From assembly GCF_029263665.1 (NCBI RefSeq), contig NZ_JAJUFQ010000001.1, positions 124,001 through 188,000 of the forward strand: a stretch of 64,000 nucleotides of DNA. The letters run 5' to 3'. Positions 11,434 to 20,858 of the stretch are shown piece by piece. The DNA comes from Halomonas sp. GTDB taxonomy: Bacteria; Pseudomonadota; Gammaproteobacteria; Pseudomonadales; Halomonadaceae. How positions within the stretch are numbered: the first letter of the stretch is position 1; each line of letters begins with the position of its first letter. A model generated the notes under the pieces. That model made no database searches. It worked only from the letters and a program-made list of their open reading frames with translations, and was not told the DNA's origin. The translations under genes were made by a program, and so were the position numbers.

Positions 11434-12627
11434 TTACTGGTCCAGCACCACCTTCAGCTCATAATTGTTCGGGCCACTATGGGAACTACCGAACTTCTGA
11501 CCATAACCCTGGATCTTGTAACGTCCGGGAGCCAGTTGAGTGCGGATTTCCGCATTGCCATTACCCGCCTTGCCGGCACCCTCCGCCACGACCTGGCCTG
11601 ACTCATCGACCACTTCCAGAACCAGACGGTAGGTATCTTCGTCCCCCCCCGGATAGGTGGAGGTGGTAATCGCCACCTGGCTTGGCTGTGCCACATTAAA
11701 GGTCAGGAATTCGCCACGGGCACGAATCTTCACATCCGTAGTGATGCTCTGCACCTGTTCCGGTGCGGCACTGGCGGCCGGGGCCGCTGCCTGGGCATCG
11801 GTGGTAGCCGCTTGAGGTGCAGTCTCGGTAGCAGCATTAGAACCGGAAGACGCTACCGCGACACCTGCAGCAGTGCCCGCCGCCACACCACCGGCTACCG
11901 CAGTACCAGTGGAAACGCCAGCAGCAGAGGAAGCGGAAGTCCCGGCAGCCGAAGCAGCCGTTCCTGCACTGGTTGCACTCGCGCCCGTAGTCGCGGTACT
12001 GCTTGCCGTCGTGCTACCGGCAGTAGCCCCCGCGGCAGTGCCGCTACCCAGGGTAGCAACCGCCCCACCACGCACGAAGGCGTTGGTGTTGCCTTCACGA
12101 TCAGTGCCCACGAACTGAATGCCATCGCCATCATTGACCGCACCCTTCACCGCGTTGCCCTGGGCATCCAGGCCAGTAATGGCAATGGAGTAACCGTCAC
12201 CAGCCCTTCCACGTGTACCGAAACGGTTGGCCTGAACCTGCAGCGTGTAGTCACCGGGCTCCAGGGGCTGCTCGAGTTTCAGGCCACCGCTATTACCATT
12301 GCCTTCATCACGGGAAATGACCTGTCCCTGAGCATCCATCAGCACCGCTTCAATGCGATAGTTATCGGAATAGCCCGGCGCGATCTTGCTCTCGAAACGA
12401 TAGACTCCGGCACTCTTGACGGTGAAATCATGTGCATGGGGAGATCCGAAAGTGAAGCTGCGGCTCCGGGCATCATTTTCACCCTGCAAAAACTTCGACA
12501 AATCGAATGCTTTCCCCTGCTCGCGGAATCGCTGCTGCATTACGCTGTCATCCTCGGCGAGGGCAACTGCACTAAAGCAGGTGGCACCAAGCGCCAGCAA
12601 CGCCACAGGAACGGTGAACTTATTCAT
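11434..12627 (-). CDS. Secreted protein with two beta-sandwich-like domains and a long Ala/Ser/Thr/Gly linker
   Basis: Signal peptide; two related segments (GxYRFESKIAPGYSDNYRIEAVLMD... and ...DEDTYRLVLEVVDESGQVVAEGAGKAGNGNAEIRTQLAPGRYKIQGYGQKFG) separated by about 110 low-complexity residues. Confidence 0.7.
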   Translation of the reverse strand: MNKFTVPVALLALGATCFSAVALAEDDSVMQQRFREQGKAFDLSKFLQGENDARSRSFTFGSPHAHDFTVKSAGVYRFESKIAPGYSDNYRIEAVLMDAQGQVISRDEGNGNSGGLKLEQPLEPGDYTLQVQANRFGTRGRAGDGYSIAITGLDAQGNAVKGAVNDGDGIQFVGTDREGNTNAFVRGGAVATLGSGTAAGATAGSTTASSTATTGASATSAGTAASAAGTSASSAAGVSTGTAVAGGVAAGTAAGVAVASSGSNAATETAPQAATTDAQAAAPAASAAPEQVQSITTDVKIRARGEFLTFNVAQPSQVAITTSTYPGGDEDTYRLVLEVVDESGQVVAEGAGKAGNGNAEIRTQLAPGRYKIQGYGQKFGSSHSGPNNYELKVVLDQ

Positions 12628-12670
12628 GGATCCTCACTTGCTTGGCTGGGGTAAACAAAACATGGAACAG

Positions 12671-12698
12671 AAAAAGCCGACCCCGGAGGATCGGCTTT
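12671..12698 (-). terminator. Rho-independent terminator of the porin gene
   Basis: Minus strand aaagccgatcctccggggtcggctttttc. Confidence 0.8.
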
Positions 12699-12777
12699 CG
12701 TTTATAGCTTTCCGAAGCTATGAGGTCAAACCCGTCATGACAAAATGAACCAGTGACGAGCTTGCATGCCGCAAGGC

Positions 12778-13920
12778 TTAGAACAGGTAGGTAACACCCA
12801 CTGCGTAGCCGTCGCCAGCATTGTTCTCGCGGTCGTACCATGCACCTTCGACCCAGGTGTACATGGCGTCGGAGATGTTGTAGGTCATACCGGCAACGAT
12901 TTCGTTGCGGCTGTCGTTGTCATCGCATCCGTCGCGGTCACGCACATCGCAGTTGATGGTGCTGACGCGATCAGCGATGCCGGAACCGCCGTAATCGACA
13001 TACTGGTAGGAACCGTAGATGTCACCCATGCCGTTGCCGTAGCCGTAGCGGGCACCGATGCCGTAGTAGTCGGCATCCAGATACAGGTCGCTATCAGACT
13101 CGAAACGCTCGTACTTGACGGCCACTACCAGGGAATCCCACTGGTAGGACATGGACACACCATACTGGTCACCCAGGTCCTGGTCGCTATCTAAGACGTA
13201 GTCATCGCCGCCAGTGCTATACGTGCCAGCATCGACGTCATAGATGCCCAAGTCGTCATAGACACCAGCGATGGTGAAGCCACCAACGGTGTACTTCATA
13301 CCGCCGAAGAAGGAAGCCTGGCCGGAATCAGACAGGTTCTCGCTCTCGGCATCGCCCTTGTACTGGGTACCGATGGCGAACTGGAAGCCACCCCACACCG
13401 GAGAGGTGTAAGTCAGCTTGTCGCCTTCCGGATCACCATAGCTTTCCGGGTAATCTACGTCATCATCGTCCGGGAAGCCCTTGAAGGCGTTGGAGTCGGA
13501 CGGATCGAAGTATTCGTTGTTACCCAGCGGATCCTGAACCCAGTCATCCAGCAGGGAGTCGTATGAACCCAGACGAGCGTCACCGAAGTTGCCCTTCAGA
13601 CCGAGGTAGGCAGTGTCGCCCTTGTCGCGGCCGGCAATCTTCATCTCGTCAGCACTGAAGTCGTCGAATTCGATCTTGGCGTAGCCGATCAGACCGTTGT
13701 AGATCTCGTGCTCGGCAGCAAAGCCAAAGGTAGAACCGTTATCGGCGATCTCATCCTTACGCTCGCCCGTGATATCTTTCTCGGAGAGATACATCAACTG
13801 GACGTTGCCGTAGATGTCGAGTTTGGTGCCGTCCTGGTTGTAGACGGTAGCAGCCTGGGCGCCAGCGGCAGCGAAGGCAGCAGCACCAGCGATGGCAGTC
13901 GCTAACAGTGTCTTTTTCAT
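12778..13920 (-). CDS. Gram-negative porin
   Basis: MKKTLLATAIAGAAAFAAAGAQAATVYNQDGTKLDIYGNVQLMYLSE, beta-barrel pattern, C-terminal aromatic (GVTYLF); very acidic loops. Confidence 0.95.
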   Translation of the reverse strand: MKKTLLATAIAGAAAFAAAGAQAATVYNQDGTKLDIYGNVQLMYLSEKDITGERKDEIADNGSTFGFAAEHEIYNGLIGYAKIEFDDFSADEMKIAGRDKGDTAYLGLKGNFGDARLGSYDSLLDDWVQDPLGNNEYFDPSDSNAFKGFPDDDDVDYPESYGDPEGDKLTYTSPVWGGFQFAIGTQYKGDAESENLSDSGQASFFGGMKYTVGGFTIAGVYDDLGIYDVDAGTYSTGGDDYVLDSDQDLGDQYGVSMSYQWDSLVVAVKYERFESDSDLYLDADYYGIGARYGYGNGMGDIYGSYQYVDYGGSGIADRVSTINCDVRDRDGCDDNDSRNEIVAGMTYNISDAMYTWVEGAWYDRENNAGDGYAVGVTYLF

Positions 13921-14447
13921 TGCTGAGTTCCTTTATGACTAGCTTGCTGTTTCGATCGATGCTGCACTTGGCCGATGGCGGTGATTCCGCTTCATGCCCA
14001 GCCAGGGCAGCTTTGGCTTGCCGATCTCGTGTCGGCTCGTTCTGGCCCGAGTCCCTCACGGGAGTCGAGGCGCGAGCCTGACAACGGCGAAGCCTTGTTA
14101 TAGTCCAATGCTCGCAAGGGCAACCATATACCGGGATTTCCGGGAGCGCAACAAGAAAAAAACACTGTTTTCCTTCATGCAGCTCCTGAACTTGGTACCA
14201 AATCCCCGCGAAAACCGAGCTGATGCGGTTTCAGCGATGGCAGCAGCGGCAAACATACGCGAACATCGTTCGTTTACGTCCCCAGCATCCAGAGCAGGCT
14301 GGCAGGCCTTCTTCTGAATGCCCAAGCACAATGAGCGCTTACATCATGCCCCGGCTACATGACGCTTTCAAGTCGACAAAGTATGACAATTGTCATTCCA
14401 TTATCAAAACCAAAATAAGCTGAATCCACACCGATAGGAACGGCTCA

Positions 14448-14674
14448 TTTGATGGCCTCTTTATTGAAGATCATGTTCTTGATTGAAGGTCATGCTTGTG
14501 AGGGCAAAGTTCCAGACACCATGTTTTGAGGCTATGACTTTGAGAACTTTGATCTTGAAAACGACGCTTTTGAAAAGCATGCGCTTTGAGGGCTCTGATT
14601 TTGAGAGCTCCGTTTTTGAAAACCAGGATGTTGAGAATCATGTTCTTGCGAACCATGCTTTCAGTGGTCGCTTT
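14448..14674 (+). pseudogene. Degenerate pentapeptide-repeat-like coding array (15-bp periodicity), probably a decayed remnant
   Basis: In-frame units FEAMT LRTLI LKTTL LKSMR FEGSD FESSV FENQD VENHV LANHA FSGRF; upstream units FDGLF IEDHV lie in another frame, separated by a frameshift and stop. Confidence 0.5.
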
Positions 14675-14747
14675 TCCAGAGATCATTGAAAGCATGGCCT
14701 GAGCAGATTTCAGCCGACAAAGGTCAATACCTGACAATGCTGCTGGT

Positions 14748-16250
14748 TCAACGAGCGTTATGCCGTGCCATCAAGGCATCCAGCTTCAGTTGCATGCGCT
14801 GCTCGGGAGACAGATCCTGCTCCGATACATTCTGTGCTGGATCACTGTAGGGCAAGGATTTGGGCGACTTGCTGCTGCCTTGTTTTTGAGCTGATTGCTG
14901 GGATGATGACGTCTTGTGGACTCTGGATTCATCCTTGGCATGCTGTCGGGATGCCCCCTGCCCTTTTTCGGGTTGCGCCTGTTGCTTATTCTCAGATTGC
15001 GCTTGCTGGGCGGGCTTCTCTCCCCGGCGACGGGAAGCATGGTGGGAAGAGCTGTTCTTGCGACGCTCTGACTGGAGGCGGTCGAGCTTGCGCTTTGCAT
15101 GCTCGGCAGCCTGAGCATCCACTTTGCCATCCACTGCGCCATCAAGGTCGATGCGATCAGCACCTTCTCGCACGGACTTGAGATAACGCGGCAGGTTCAC
15201 GTAACAGGCCAGTGCCCTGCGTACCAGTTTCTCCGGCCAGGGCTCGCGCTGTGCCAGATCCTCGTGAATACCAATCTTCAAAGGACGCGTGTGCCCCTTG
15301 AAGAACGTCTGGTCGTAACGCTTGTACCATTCTTCAAGCAATGACTGGGGAGATGGAGCCTTGTCGATAGGCAGGTCCGCCTGGCTTCCGGCTTCCTTGT
15401 CGCCTTGTTCTTCTGTTGCGCTCTGGACTTCCACCCCACCTGGCGCTTCTCCTTTGCCTTGCGCTTCCATGTCGCTTTGCGCTGCGGCTGAAGAAACTTC
15501 AGCACTGCTGGATGGCATGGCGGGTTGGGGAGAGGAAAATGCAGCCTGTACTGGAGACGATACGTCTTCCTGCCGGGATTCCACCTGCGGGGCTTTTTCT
15601 CTCTGGTCTTCCAGGCGCGTATCGTCAGCGTGATGACGCGGACGATGCTGCATCAATGCCGCCAGTCCCTGAGCCCGACGCACGGGTGGAGAAAACAGCG
15701 GTGTTCCTGACGAAGCAGTTTCAGGGTGCTCTGCCCGCTCACGCAGGCGAGCATTATGAGCTTCGAGTTCACGATTCTGCTCGTCGAGCTCTCTGTTCTC
15801 TTCAGCCAGCTCACTGTTTTCCTCGAACAGCGCCTGACGTTGTGCCTGAGTTTCAGCCAGTTCGGCCTCAAGTTCGGCAATCCGTACCGAGACTGCATCC
15901 TGACTCTGCCTCAACTCAGCCATCTGAGCCTGGAGAGACACTTGTTGGCGAGACAGTGCGTCACGCTCCAGGACCAGTGCATCACGCTCGACCACCAGCG
16001 TATCTCGTCCAGCAGCCAGTGCATCGCGCTCCTGAACCAGGCCATCACGTTCAGCAGTCAATGCATCGCATTCAACGACCAGTGCGTCGCGCTCCTGGGC
16101 AAGACCATCACGCTCCGCTTCGAGTCGGGATTGCCGCTTACGCCCTTCACGCAGTCCGTCCAGTAGCGTCGCCGTGCGTTGCTCGAGCGCATCCAACGGG
16201 TGCTCTGCGTGTGTCTGGATCACGTCGTCTCCCTCCTGGCTCACTGCCAT
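14748..16250 (-). CDS. ProQ/FinO-domain protein with long N-terminal coiled coil
   Basis: C-terminal SLLEEWYKRYDQTFFKGHTRPLKIGIHEDLAQREPWPEKLVRRALACYVNLPRYLKSVREGADRIDLDG matches the ProQ/FinO core pattern; N-terminal heptads ERDALxx. Confidence 0.85.
   Translation of the reverse strand: MAVSQEGDDVIQTHAEHPLDALEQRTATLLDGLREGRKRQSRLEAERDGLAQERDALVVECDALTAERDGLVQERDALAAGRDTLVVERDALVLERDALSRQQVSLQAQMAELRQSQDAVSVRIAELEAELAETQAQRQALFEENSELAEENRELDEQNRELEAHNARLRERAEHPETASSGTPLFSPPVRRAQGLAALMQHRPRHHADDTRLEDQREKAPQVESRQEDVSSPVQAAFSSPQPAMPSSSAEVSSAAAQSDMEAQGKGEAPGGVEVQSATEEQGDKEAGSQADLPIDKAPSPQSLLEEWYKRYDQTFFKGHTRPLKIGIHEDLAQREPWPEKLVRRALACYVNLPRYLKSVREGADRIDLDGAVDGKVDAQAAEHAKRKLDRLQSERRKNSSSHHASRRRGEKPAQQAQSENKQQAQPEKGQGASRQHAKDESRVHKTSSSQQSAQKQGSSKSPKSLPYSDPAQNVSEQDLSPEQRMQLKLDALMARHNAR
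15951..16115 (-). repeat. 21-bp (7-aa) tandem repeat encoding coiled-coil heptads
   Basis: ERDGLAQ ERDALVV ECDALTA ERDGLVQ ERDALAA GRDTLVV ERDALVL ERDALSR. Confidence 0.85.
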
Positions 16251-16396
16251 CTCTTGGCAACCTTATCGCATCAGTCTGTGCCAGGCCGCGCGCCGTGGCA
16301 ATTGTCGCTACCCTGCGACGTCTATGTCAGTACGTTAACGACTGACTTTCAATGACTTTCTTCTTCTCTTGCCTGCGATCTACTAACGCTTGCCTA

Positions 16397-16939
16397 CTAG
16401 CGCTCTTCATTACGCTGATACTGAACGAAACGATAGTTCGGCTGGCCTGCTGTGGGCGAACCGGCATGGCTTTCCACCTCATGCCATACATCGGGCTCGA
16501 TTTCGGGGAAAGAGGCATCGCCTTCGATGTCCAGCTCCACTTCGGTGATATATAGCCGAGAAGCGATGGACATGGCCTGGGCATAGATCTGAGCCCCTCC
16601 CATGATCATGATTTCTTCAGCTCCATCCAGTATGGCCTGATGGTCCGCCAGTTCAATGGCACTGGCCAGATCATGGCAAACCCGCACACCGGGATGCTCG
16701 AACGACTCGTCACGCGTTACCACGATATTAAGCCGATTCGGCAACGGTCTGCCAATGGACTCGTAGGTCTTGCGCCCCATGACCAGAGGCTTGGCCTGAG
16801 TCATGCGCTTGAAGAACTTGAGATCCTCAGGCAAGTACCATGGCAACTGGTTATCCACACCGATGATACGGTTACGTGACATGGCCGCGATCATGGCCAC
16901 CGGCACGAAGGTGTCCAGTTCCTTCAAGTCACGGCTCAT
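16397..16939 (-). CDS. folA: Dihydrofolate reductase
   Basis: [34 protein letters not shown]...[16 protein letters not shown]; adjacent to thyA. Confidence 0.97.
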   Translation of the reverse strand: MSRDLKELDTFVPVAMIAAMSRNRIIGVDNQLPWYLPEDLKFFKRMTQAKPLVMGRKTYESIGRPLPNRLNIVVTRDESFEHPGVRVCHDLASAIELADHQAILDGAEEIMIMGGAQIYAQAMSIASRLYITEVELDIEGDASFPEIEPDVWHEVESHAGSPTAGQPNYRFVQYQRNEER

Positions 16940-17790
16940 ACTGCCACCTCTGCCTTGATATGCGGATGCGGGTCATAATCCTCGATAGCAATATGCTCGA
17001 AACGGAAATCGAACAGGTTGTCGACCGCAGGATCGAGCACCAGGCGCGGAGCTGGACGAGGCTCTCGAGCCAACTGCAGTTCGGCCTGCTGCAAATGGTT
17101 CAGGTAGAGATGCGCATCCCCCAGAGTATGTACGAAGTCTCCTGGCTCGAGTCCTGCGACCTGGGCCACCATCATGGTAAGCAGTGCATAACTGGCAATG
17201 TTGAACGGCACACCGAGAAAGATATCGGCACTACGTTGATAGAGCTGGCAGGACAGCTTGCCGTTGGCCACGTAGAACTGAAACAGGCAATGACATGGCG
17301 GCAAGGCCATTTCATCCACCAGTGCCGGGTTCCAGGCAGAGACAATCAGACGCCGGGACTGGGGGTTGTTTTCCAACTGGTCGAGCAGTTTCTGGATTTG
17401 ATCCACCTGCCCACCTTTTGGATCCGGCCAACTGCGCCACTGATAGCCATAGACAGGTCCGAGATCGCCATTCTCGTCGGCCCACTCATCCCAGATCCTG
17501 ACACCATGTTCCTTGAGATAGGCGATATTGGTATCGCCTTTCAGGAACCACAACAGCTCATGGATGATGGAACGCAGATGAAGCTTCTTGGTGGTCAACA
17601 GGGGAAACCCCTGTGCCAGGTCAAAGCGCATCTGATGGCCGAAGATCGAGCGAGTGCCAACCCCAGTGCGATCATCACGCTCGACGCCATGCTCCAGCAC
17701 TTCACGCATCAGATCCAGATATGGCTGCTCCAGCGGGGGCAGCTCGGCTGGGTTGGGGGACGGTGCAGACGGCATAACATCAGACGGCAT
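16936..17790 (-). CDS. thyA: Thymidylate synthase
   Basis: [11 protein letters not shown] active site, [20 protein letters not shown]; start taken at MPSDVM, could be further downstream. Confidence 0.96.
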   Translation of the reverse strand: MPSDVMPSAPSPNPAELPPLEQPYLDLMREVLEHGVERDDRTGVGTRSIFGHQMRFDLAQGFPLLTTKKLHLRSIIHELLWFLKGDTNIAYLKEHGVRIWDEWADENGDLGPVYGYQWRSWPDPKGGQVDQIQKLLDQLENNPQSRRLIVSAWNPALVDEMALPPCHCLFQFYVANGKLSCQLYQRSADIFLGVPFNIASYALLTMMVAQVAGLEPGDFVHTLGDAHLYLNHLQQAELQLAREPRPAPRLVLDPAVDNLFDFRFEHIAIEDYDPHPHIKAEVAV

Positions 17791-17868
17791 GGGCCAACTC
17801 TCGTTCAGACTCTCGAAAATGGGGCAGGATTCTACCATGCTCCACTCAACATGAATGTGAATGTCCTA

Positions 17869-18660
17869 TCAAACTACCTTGGCATCCACAGGTTTATTGC
17901 GCGACCAAAGGATCAGCGCAATACCTGCAACAATCATCGGCAAGCTCAACAGCATTCCCATGGTGACCCAGCCCAGAGCGATGAACCCTAGTTGTGGGTC
18001 CGGCTGACGCACGAATTCCACCGAGAAGCGAAATGCGCCATAACAGACCAGGAACAGGCCCGACACCACACCACGACGCCGGGGTGTGGCCGAAACGAAC
18101 CACAGGATCAGAAACAGGACCAGCCCCTCCAGTACCGCCTCGTACAGTGCCGATGGGTGACGCGGCTGACCATCCGTACCCGGGAACACCATCCCCCAGG
18201 GCAGATCCGTCGTCCGCCCCATCAGCTCATGGTTGATGAAGTTGCCGATACGGCCCGCACCTAGCCCCACCGGTACCAGCGGTGCCACGAAGTCCGTCAA
18301 GGTGAAGAAGGCCAACCCCTTGCGCCGGGCAAACAACAGCGACGCAATCAGCACACCGATCAGGCCACCATGGAAACTCATGCCGCCGTCCCACACCTTG
18401 AAGATCCAAAGAGGGTCGGACAGCCACTGCTCAAGACCATAGAACAGCGCATAACCCAGGCGTCCCCCACCGACGACACCGATGGCAGCGTAGAACAGCA
18501 AATCTCCCACATCGTCCCGCTTGAGCCCAATACGTTCTGCCCGACGCGTGCCCAACCACCAGGCAGCAAGGAAGCCGATCACATACATCAGTCCATACCA
18601 GTGGACCTTGAACGGGCCAATGGCAATGGCAACGGGGTCGATATTCGGATAAGCGAGCAT
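17869..18660 (-). CDS. lgt: Prolipoprotein diacylglyceryl transferase
   Basis: [46 protein letters not shown] motifs. Confidence 0.97.
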   Translation of the reverse strand: MLAYPNIDPVAIAIGPFKVHWYGLMYVIGFLAAWWLGTRRAERIGLKRDDVGDLLFYAAIGVVGGGRLGYALFYGLEQWLSDPLWIFKVWDGGMSFHGGLIGVLIASLLFARRKGLAFFTLTDFVAPLVPVGLGAGRIGNFINHELMGRTTDLPWGMVFPGTDGQPRHPSALYEAVLEGLVLFLILWFVSATPRRRGVVSGLFLVCYGAFRFSVEFVRQPDPQLGFIALGWVTMGMLLSLPMIVAGIALILWSRNKPVDAKVV

Positions 18661-18688
18661 ATAAAACGTTTCCCTGAATCAATCAGTT

Positions 18689-19477
18689 CTAGACCAAGAA
18701 CCCCAGCCCCACCACTGTAAGCAGAACGGCAAAGGAAAGCTTGAGCACTCGTGAAGGCAGCCGGTGAGCGAGCATCACTCCGACCCGAGCACTGGGCACA
18801 CTGGTCACGACGATGCCAATGAAGGCAGGCAACATGACAAAGCCTATCGCCCCCGGCGGCAATTGCGCATTGCCCCAGCCGGTAATGATGAAGGTCACAG
18901 CTCCAACCACCGCAATAGGAAGCCCGCAGGCAGAAGAAGTTCCCACAGCCTGGGTCATGCTGGCACCGCAACGCAGCAACCAGGGGACATTCAGCGTTCC
19001 GCCGCCGATACCGAACAATGCCGATACACTACCGATCACCACCCCGGCAGTGATCATTTTCGGTGAGCTGGGTGAAGTGCGGTTGGCCGGTGTGGCACGA
19101 CCAAGCACCAGGCGCAGCGCTACCAACAGAAGGAAGATGCCGAACAGCATGCCCAGCCGCCCACCGGACAGTGCTCCAGCAACGAACACACCAAGGACGG
19201 CACCGATGACCAGGCCTGGCAGCAAGGCCATCAGCCAGTCACGGCGCACACTTCCACGACGCACATGGCCCCAGGTCGATGAAATCCCGGTAATGCTGAT
19301 GGTCGCCAGGGAAGTGCCCACTGCCAGATGCATGGCGACGTCAGGAGACACTTGTTGAACGGCAAAGACGGCCATCAAGCTGGGGACAATGACCATCCCT
19401 CCGCCTATGCCATAAAGCCCGGCCAGAATGCCGCCAGCGATACCCACCCCAAAATAGCTGAGCCACATTTCAATCAT
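18689..19477 (-). CDS. TauE/SafE family sulfite/organic anion exporter
   Basis: Polytopic; GILAGLYGIGGGMVIVPSL and GSVSALFGIGGGTLNVPWLL duplicated motifs. Confidence 0.93.
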   Translation of the reverse strand: MIEMWLSYFGVGIAGGILAGLYGIGGGMVIVPSLMAVFAVQQVSPDVAMHLAVGTSLATISITGISSTWGHVRRGSVRRDWLMALLPGLVIGAVLGVFVAGALSGGRLGMLFGIFLLLVALRLVLGRATPANRTSPSSPKMITAGVVIGSVSALFGIGGGTLNVPWLLRCGASMTQAVGTSSACGLPIAVVGAVTFIITGWGNAQLPPGAIGFVMLPAFIGIVVTSVPSARVGVMLAHRLPSRVLKLSFAVLLTVVGLGFLV

Positions 19478-20721
19478 CAGTGCTCTCCAGGCTGGGGACC
19501 AGAGTCCGGAAGCCAGGTATCAAGGGTTTCAAGCAACTCCTGGGGCTTGTAGGGCTTGGCCAGGAAGTCATCCATGCCTGCCTGGCGAAAACGCGTTTGA
19601 TCCAGCTCACCAACGTTTGCCGTCAAGGCTATGACGACCGCACGCTCACGCTGGGGGGTGGCTGCTTCCATGGCTCTGAGTCGTCGACATATCTCCACCC
19701 CATCGATATCGGGCAGCACGATATCCATCAGAATCAGGTCCACGCTGTGCGCTTCCAGTTGATCAAGGGCTTGCTGTCCGGAGGTGGCCGTCAGTACATC
19801 GAACCCTTCCCGTTCGAGTACTTGGCGAGCCAGCATAAGGTTGACCGGGCCATCATCGACAATCAGCACGCGTGGACCTGCGACACGGAAGCCGGCCTTG
19901 CCTGGTTCACGGTCATCCAGATTTTCCACCAACAGAAGAATTTCCGACAGACGACGATAAAGTGCCTCACGCTCAACATCGGCACTATCATCCCCGGCCC
20001 TGGTGTCCATAGTGTTGGAGTCGATAGTTCTGGAGTCGATAGTTCTGGAGTCGATAGTCCTGGCATCACTTGCCTTGGAGCCAGCCGGTGTTGCTCGCTC
20101 GTTAACTGCTCCGCGCCGCTCGATCAGAGTACGATTTTCCAGCATCTCGATGATGACAGACAGGGACTTGGATACATGCGCCAGATAGCCGGACTTGAGG
20201 CGAGATTCATCACGGGCGCGGATCAGAGCAGAAGCCAGGCGGTCGTTCTCCTTGCCCAGCTTCAACAGTTCCTCACCGGGTGACAAGGCACCTTCCACAG
20301 GAGGGGCAGGCTTCTCTTCAGCTGACAAGGACAGAGACTCTACCGCATCCAGTAATTGCTGGACCCGCTCGGCACTGAGCTGATCTTCCCCGCCAGGAGC
20401 CTCCACCCCTGCTTGTTCCAGGCGCTGTTCCAGTTGCGTGGCGACTCGTACCAGCAAGCTGTCGTCATCACGCTGGACACGACGCAAGCGGTGCTTGAGC
20501 AACATCAGAAAGACGGCAACATTAAGGGTAGAGCCGCAAAGCAGCCCCAGCACCAGCCATAGCGTAGTGCTCCAGCTCGCGGTCTCCGGCATCAGCCAGC
20601 GCAGACTCCCCCCTAATACCAGCACCAGAGCGAGCAGCACCAATTGCGCTACCCCTACAGGCCACAGTATGGGAATAACCAGCCTACGCCAGAGGCGATC
20701 CCTGCATGCATTGGCCGACAT
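19477..20721 (-). CDS. Membrane protein with degenerate DHp-like segment and C-terminal receiver (REC) domain
   Basis: Two N-terminal TM helices; REC motifs RVLIVDDGPVN, DLILMDIVLPDIDGVEICRRLR, VVIALTANV, DDFLAKPYKP; no HATPase domain. Confidence 0.88.
   Translation of the reverse strand: MSANACRDRLWRRLVIPILWPVGVAQLVLLALVLVLGGSLRWLMPETASWSTTLWLVLGLLCGSTLNVAVFLMLLKHRLRRVQRDDDSLLVRVATQLEQRLEQAGVEAPGGEDQLSAERVQQLLDAVESLSLSAEEKPAPPVEGALSPGEELLKLGKENDRLASALIRARDESRLKSGYLAHVSKSLSVIIEMLENRTLIERRGAVNERATPAGSKASDARTIDSRTIDSRTIDSNTMDTRAGDDSADVEREALYRRLSEILLLVENLDDREPGKAGFRVAGPRVLIVDDGPVNLMLARQVLEREGFDVLTATSGQQALDQLEAHSVDLILMDIVLPDIDGVEICRRLRAMEAATPQRERAVVIALTANVGELDQTRFRQAGMDDFLAKPYKPQELLETLDTWLPDSGPQPGEH
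20002..20061 (-). repeat. 15-bp tandem repeat, 4 copies, in-frame
   Basis: ggagtcgatagttct units encoding TIDSR repeats (DSRTIDSRTIDSRTIDSNTMD). Confidence 0.9.
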
Positions 20722-20858
20722 GTTCAGTCCTGTTGAACGTATGAGCGATGAGGAACGTGAGTGCGATGAGTGTACGTTGCATTAAGTAAACTGTCATGGT
20801 CATGAAATTCCCGGGGCACAAAATTCCTTGGGCGAAAAATGCGGAGTACTCTGGCCCG

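Noticed and set aside
14471-14737. Minus-strand ORF over the 15-bp array
   Set aside because: Also open because of the 15-bp period, but its residue spacing fits pentapeptide repeats less well than the plus-strand frame.
20002-20061. Short direct repeats as a CRISPR array
   Set aside because: Units are contiguous without spacers and in-frame in a coding region; no cas genes in the window.
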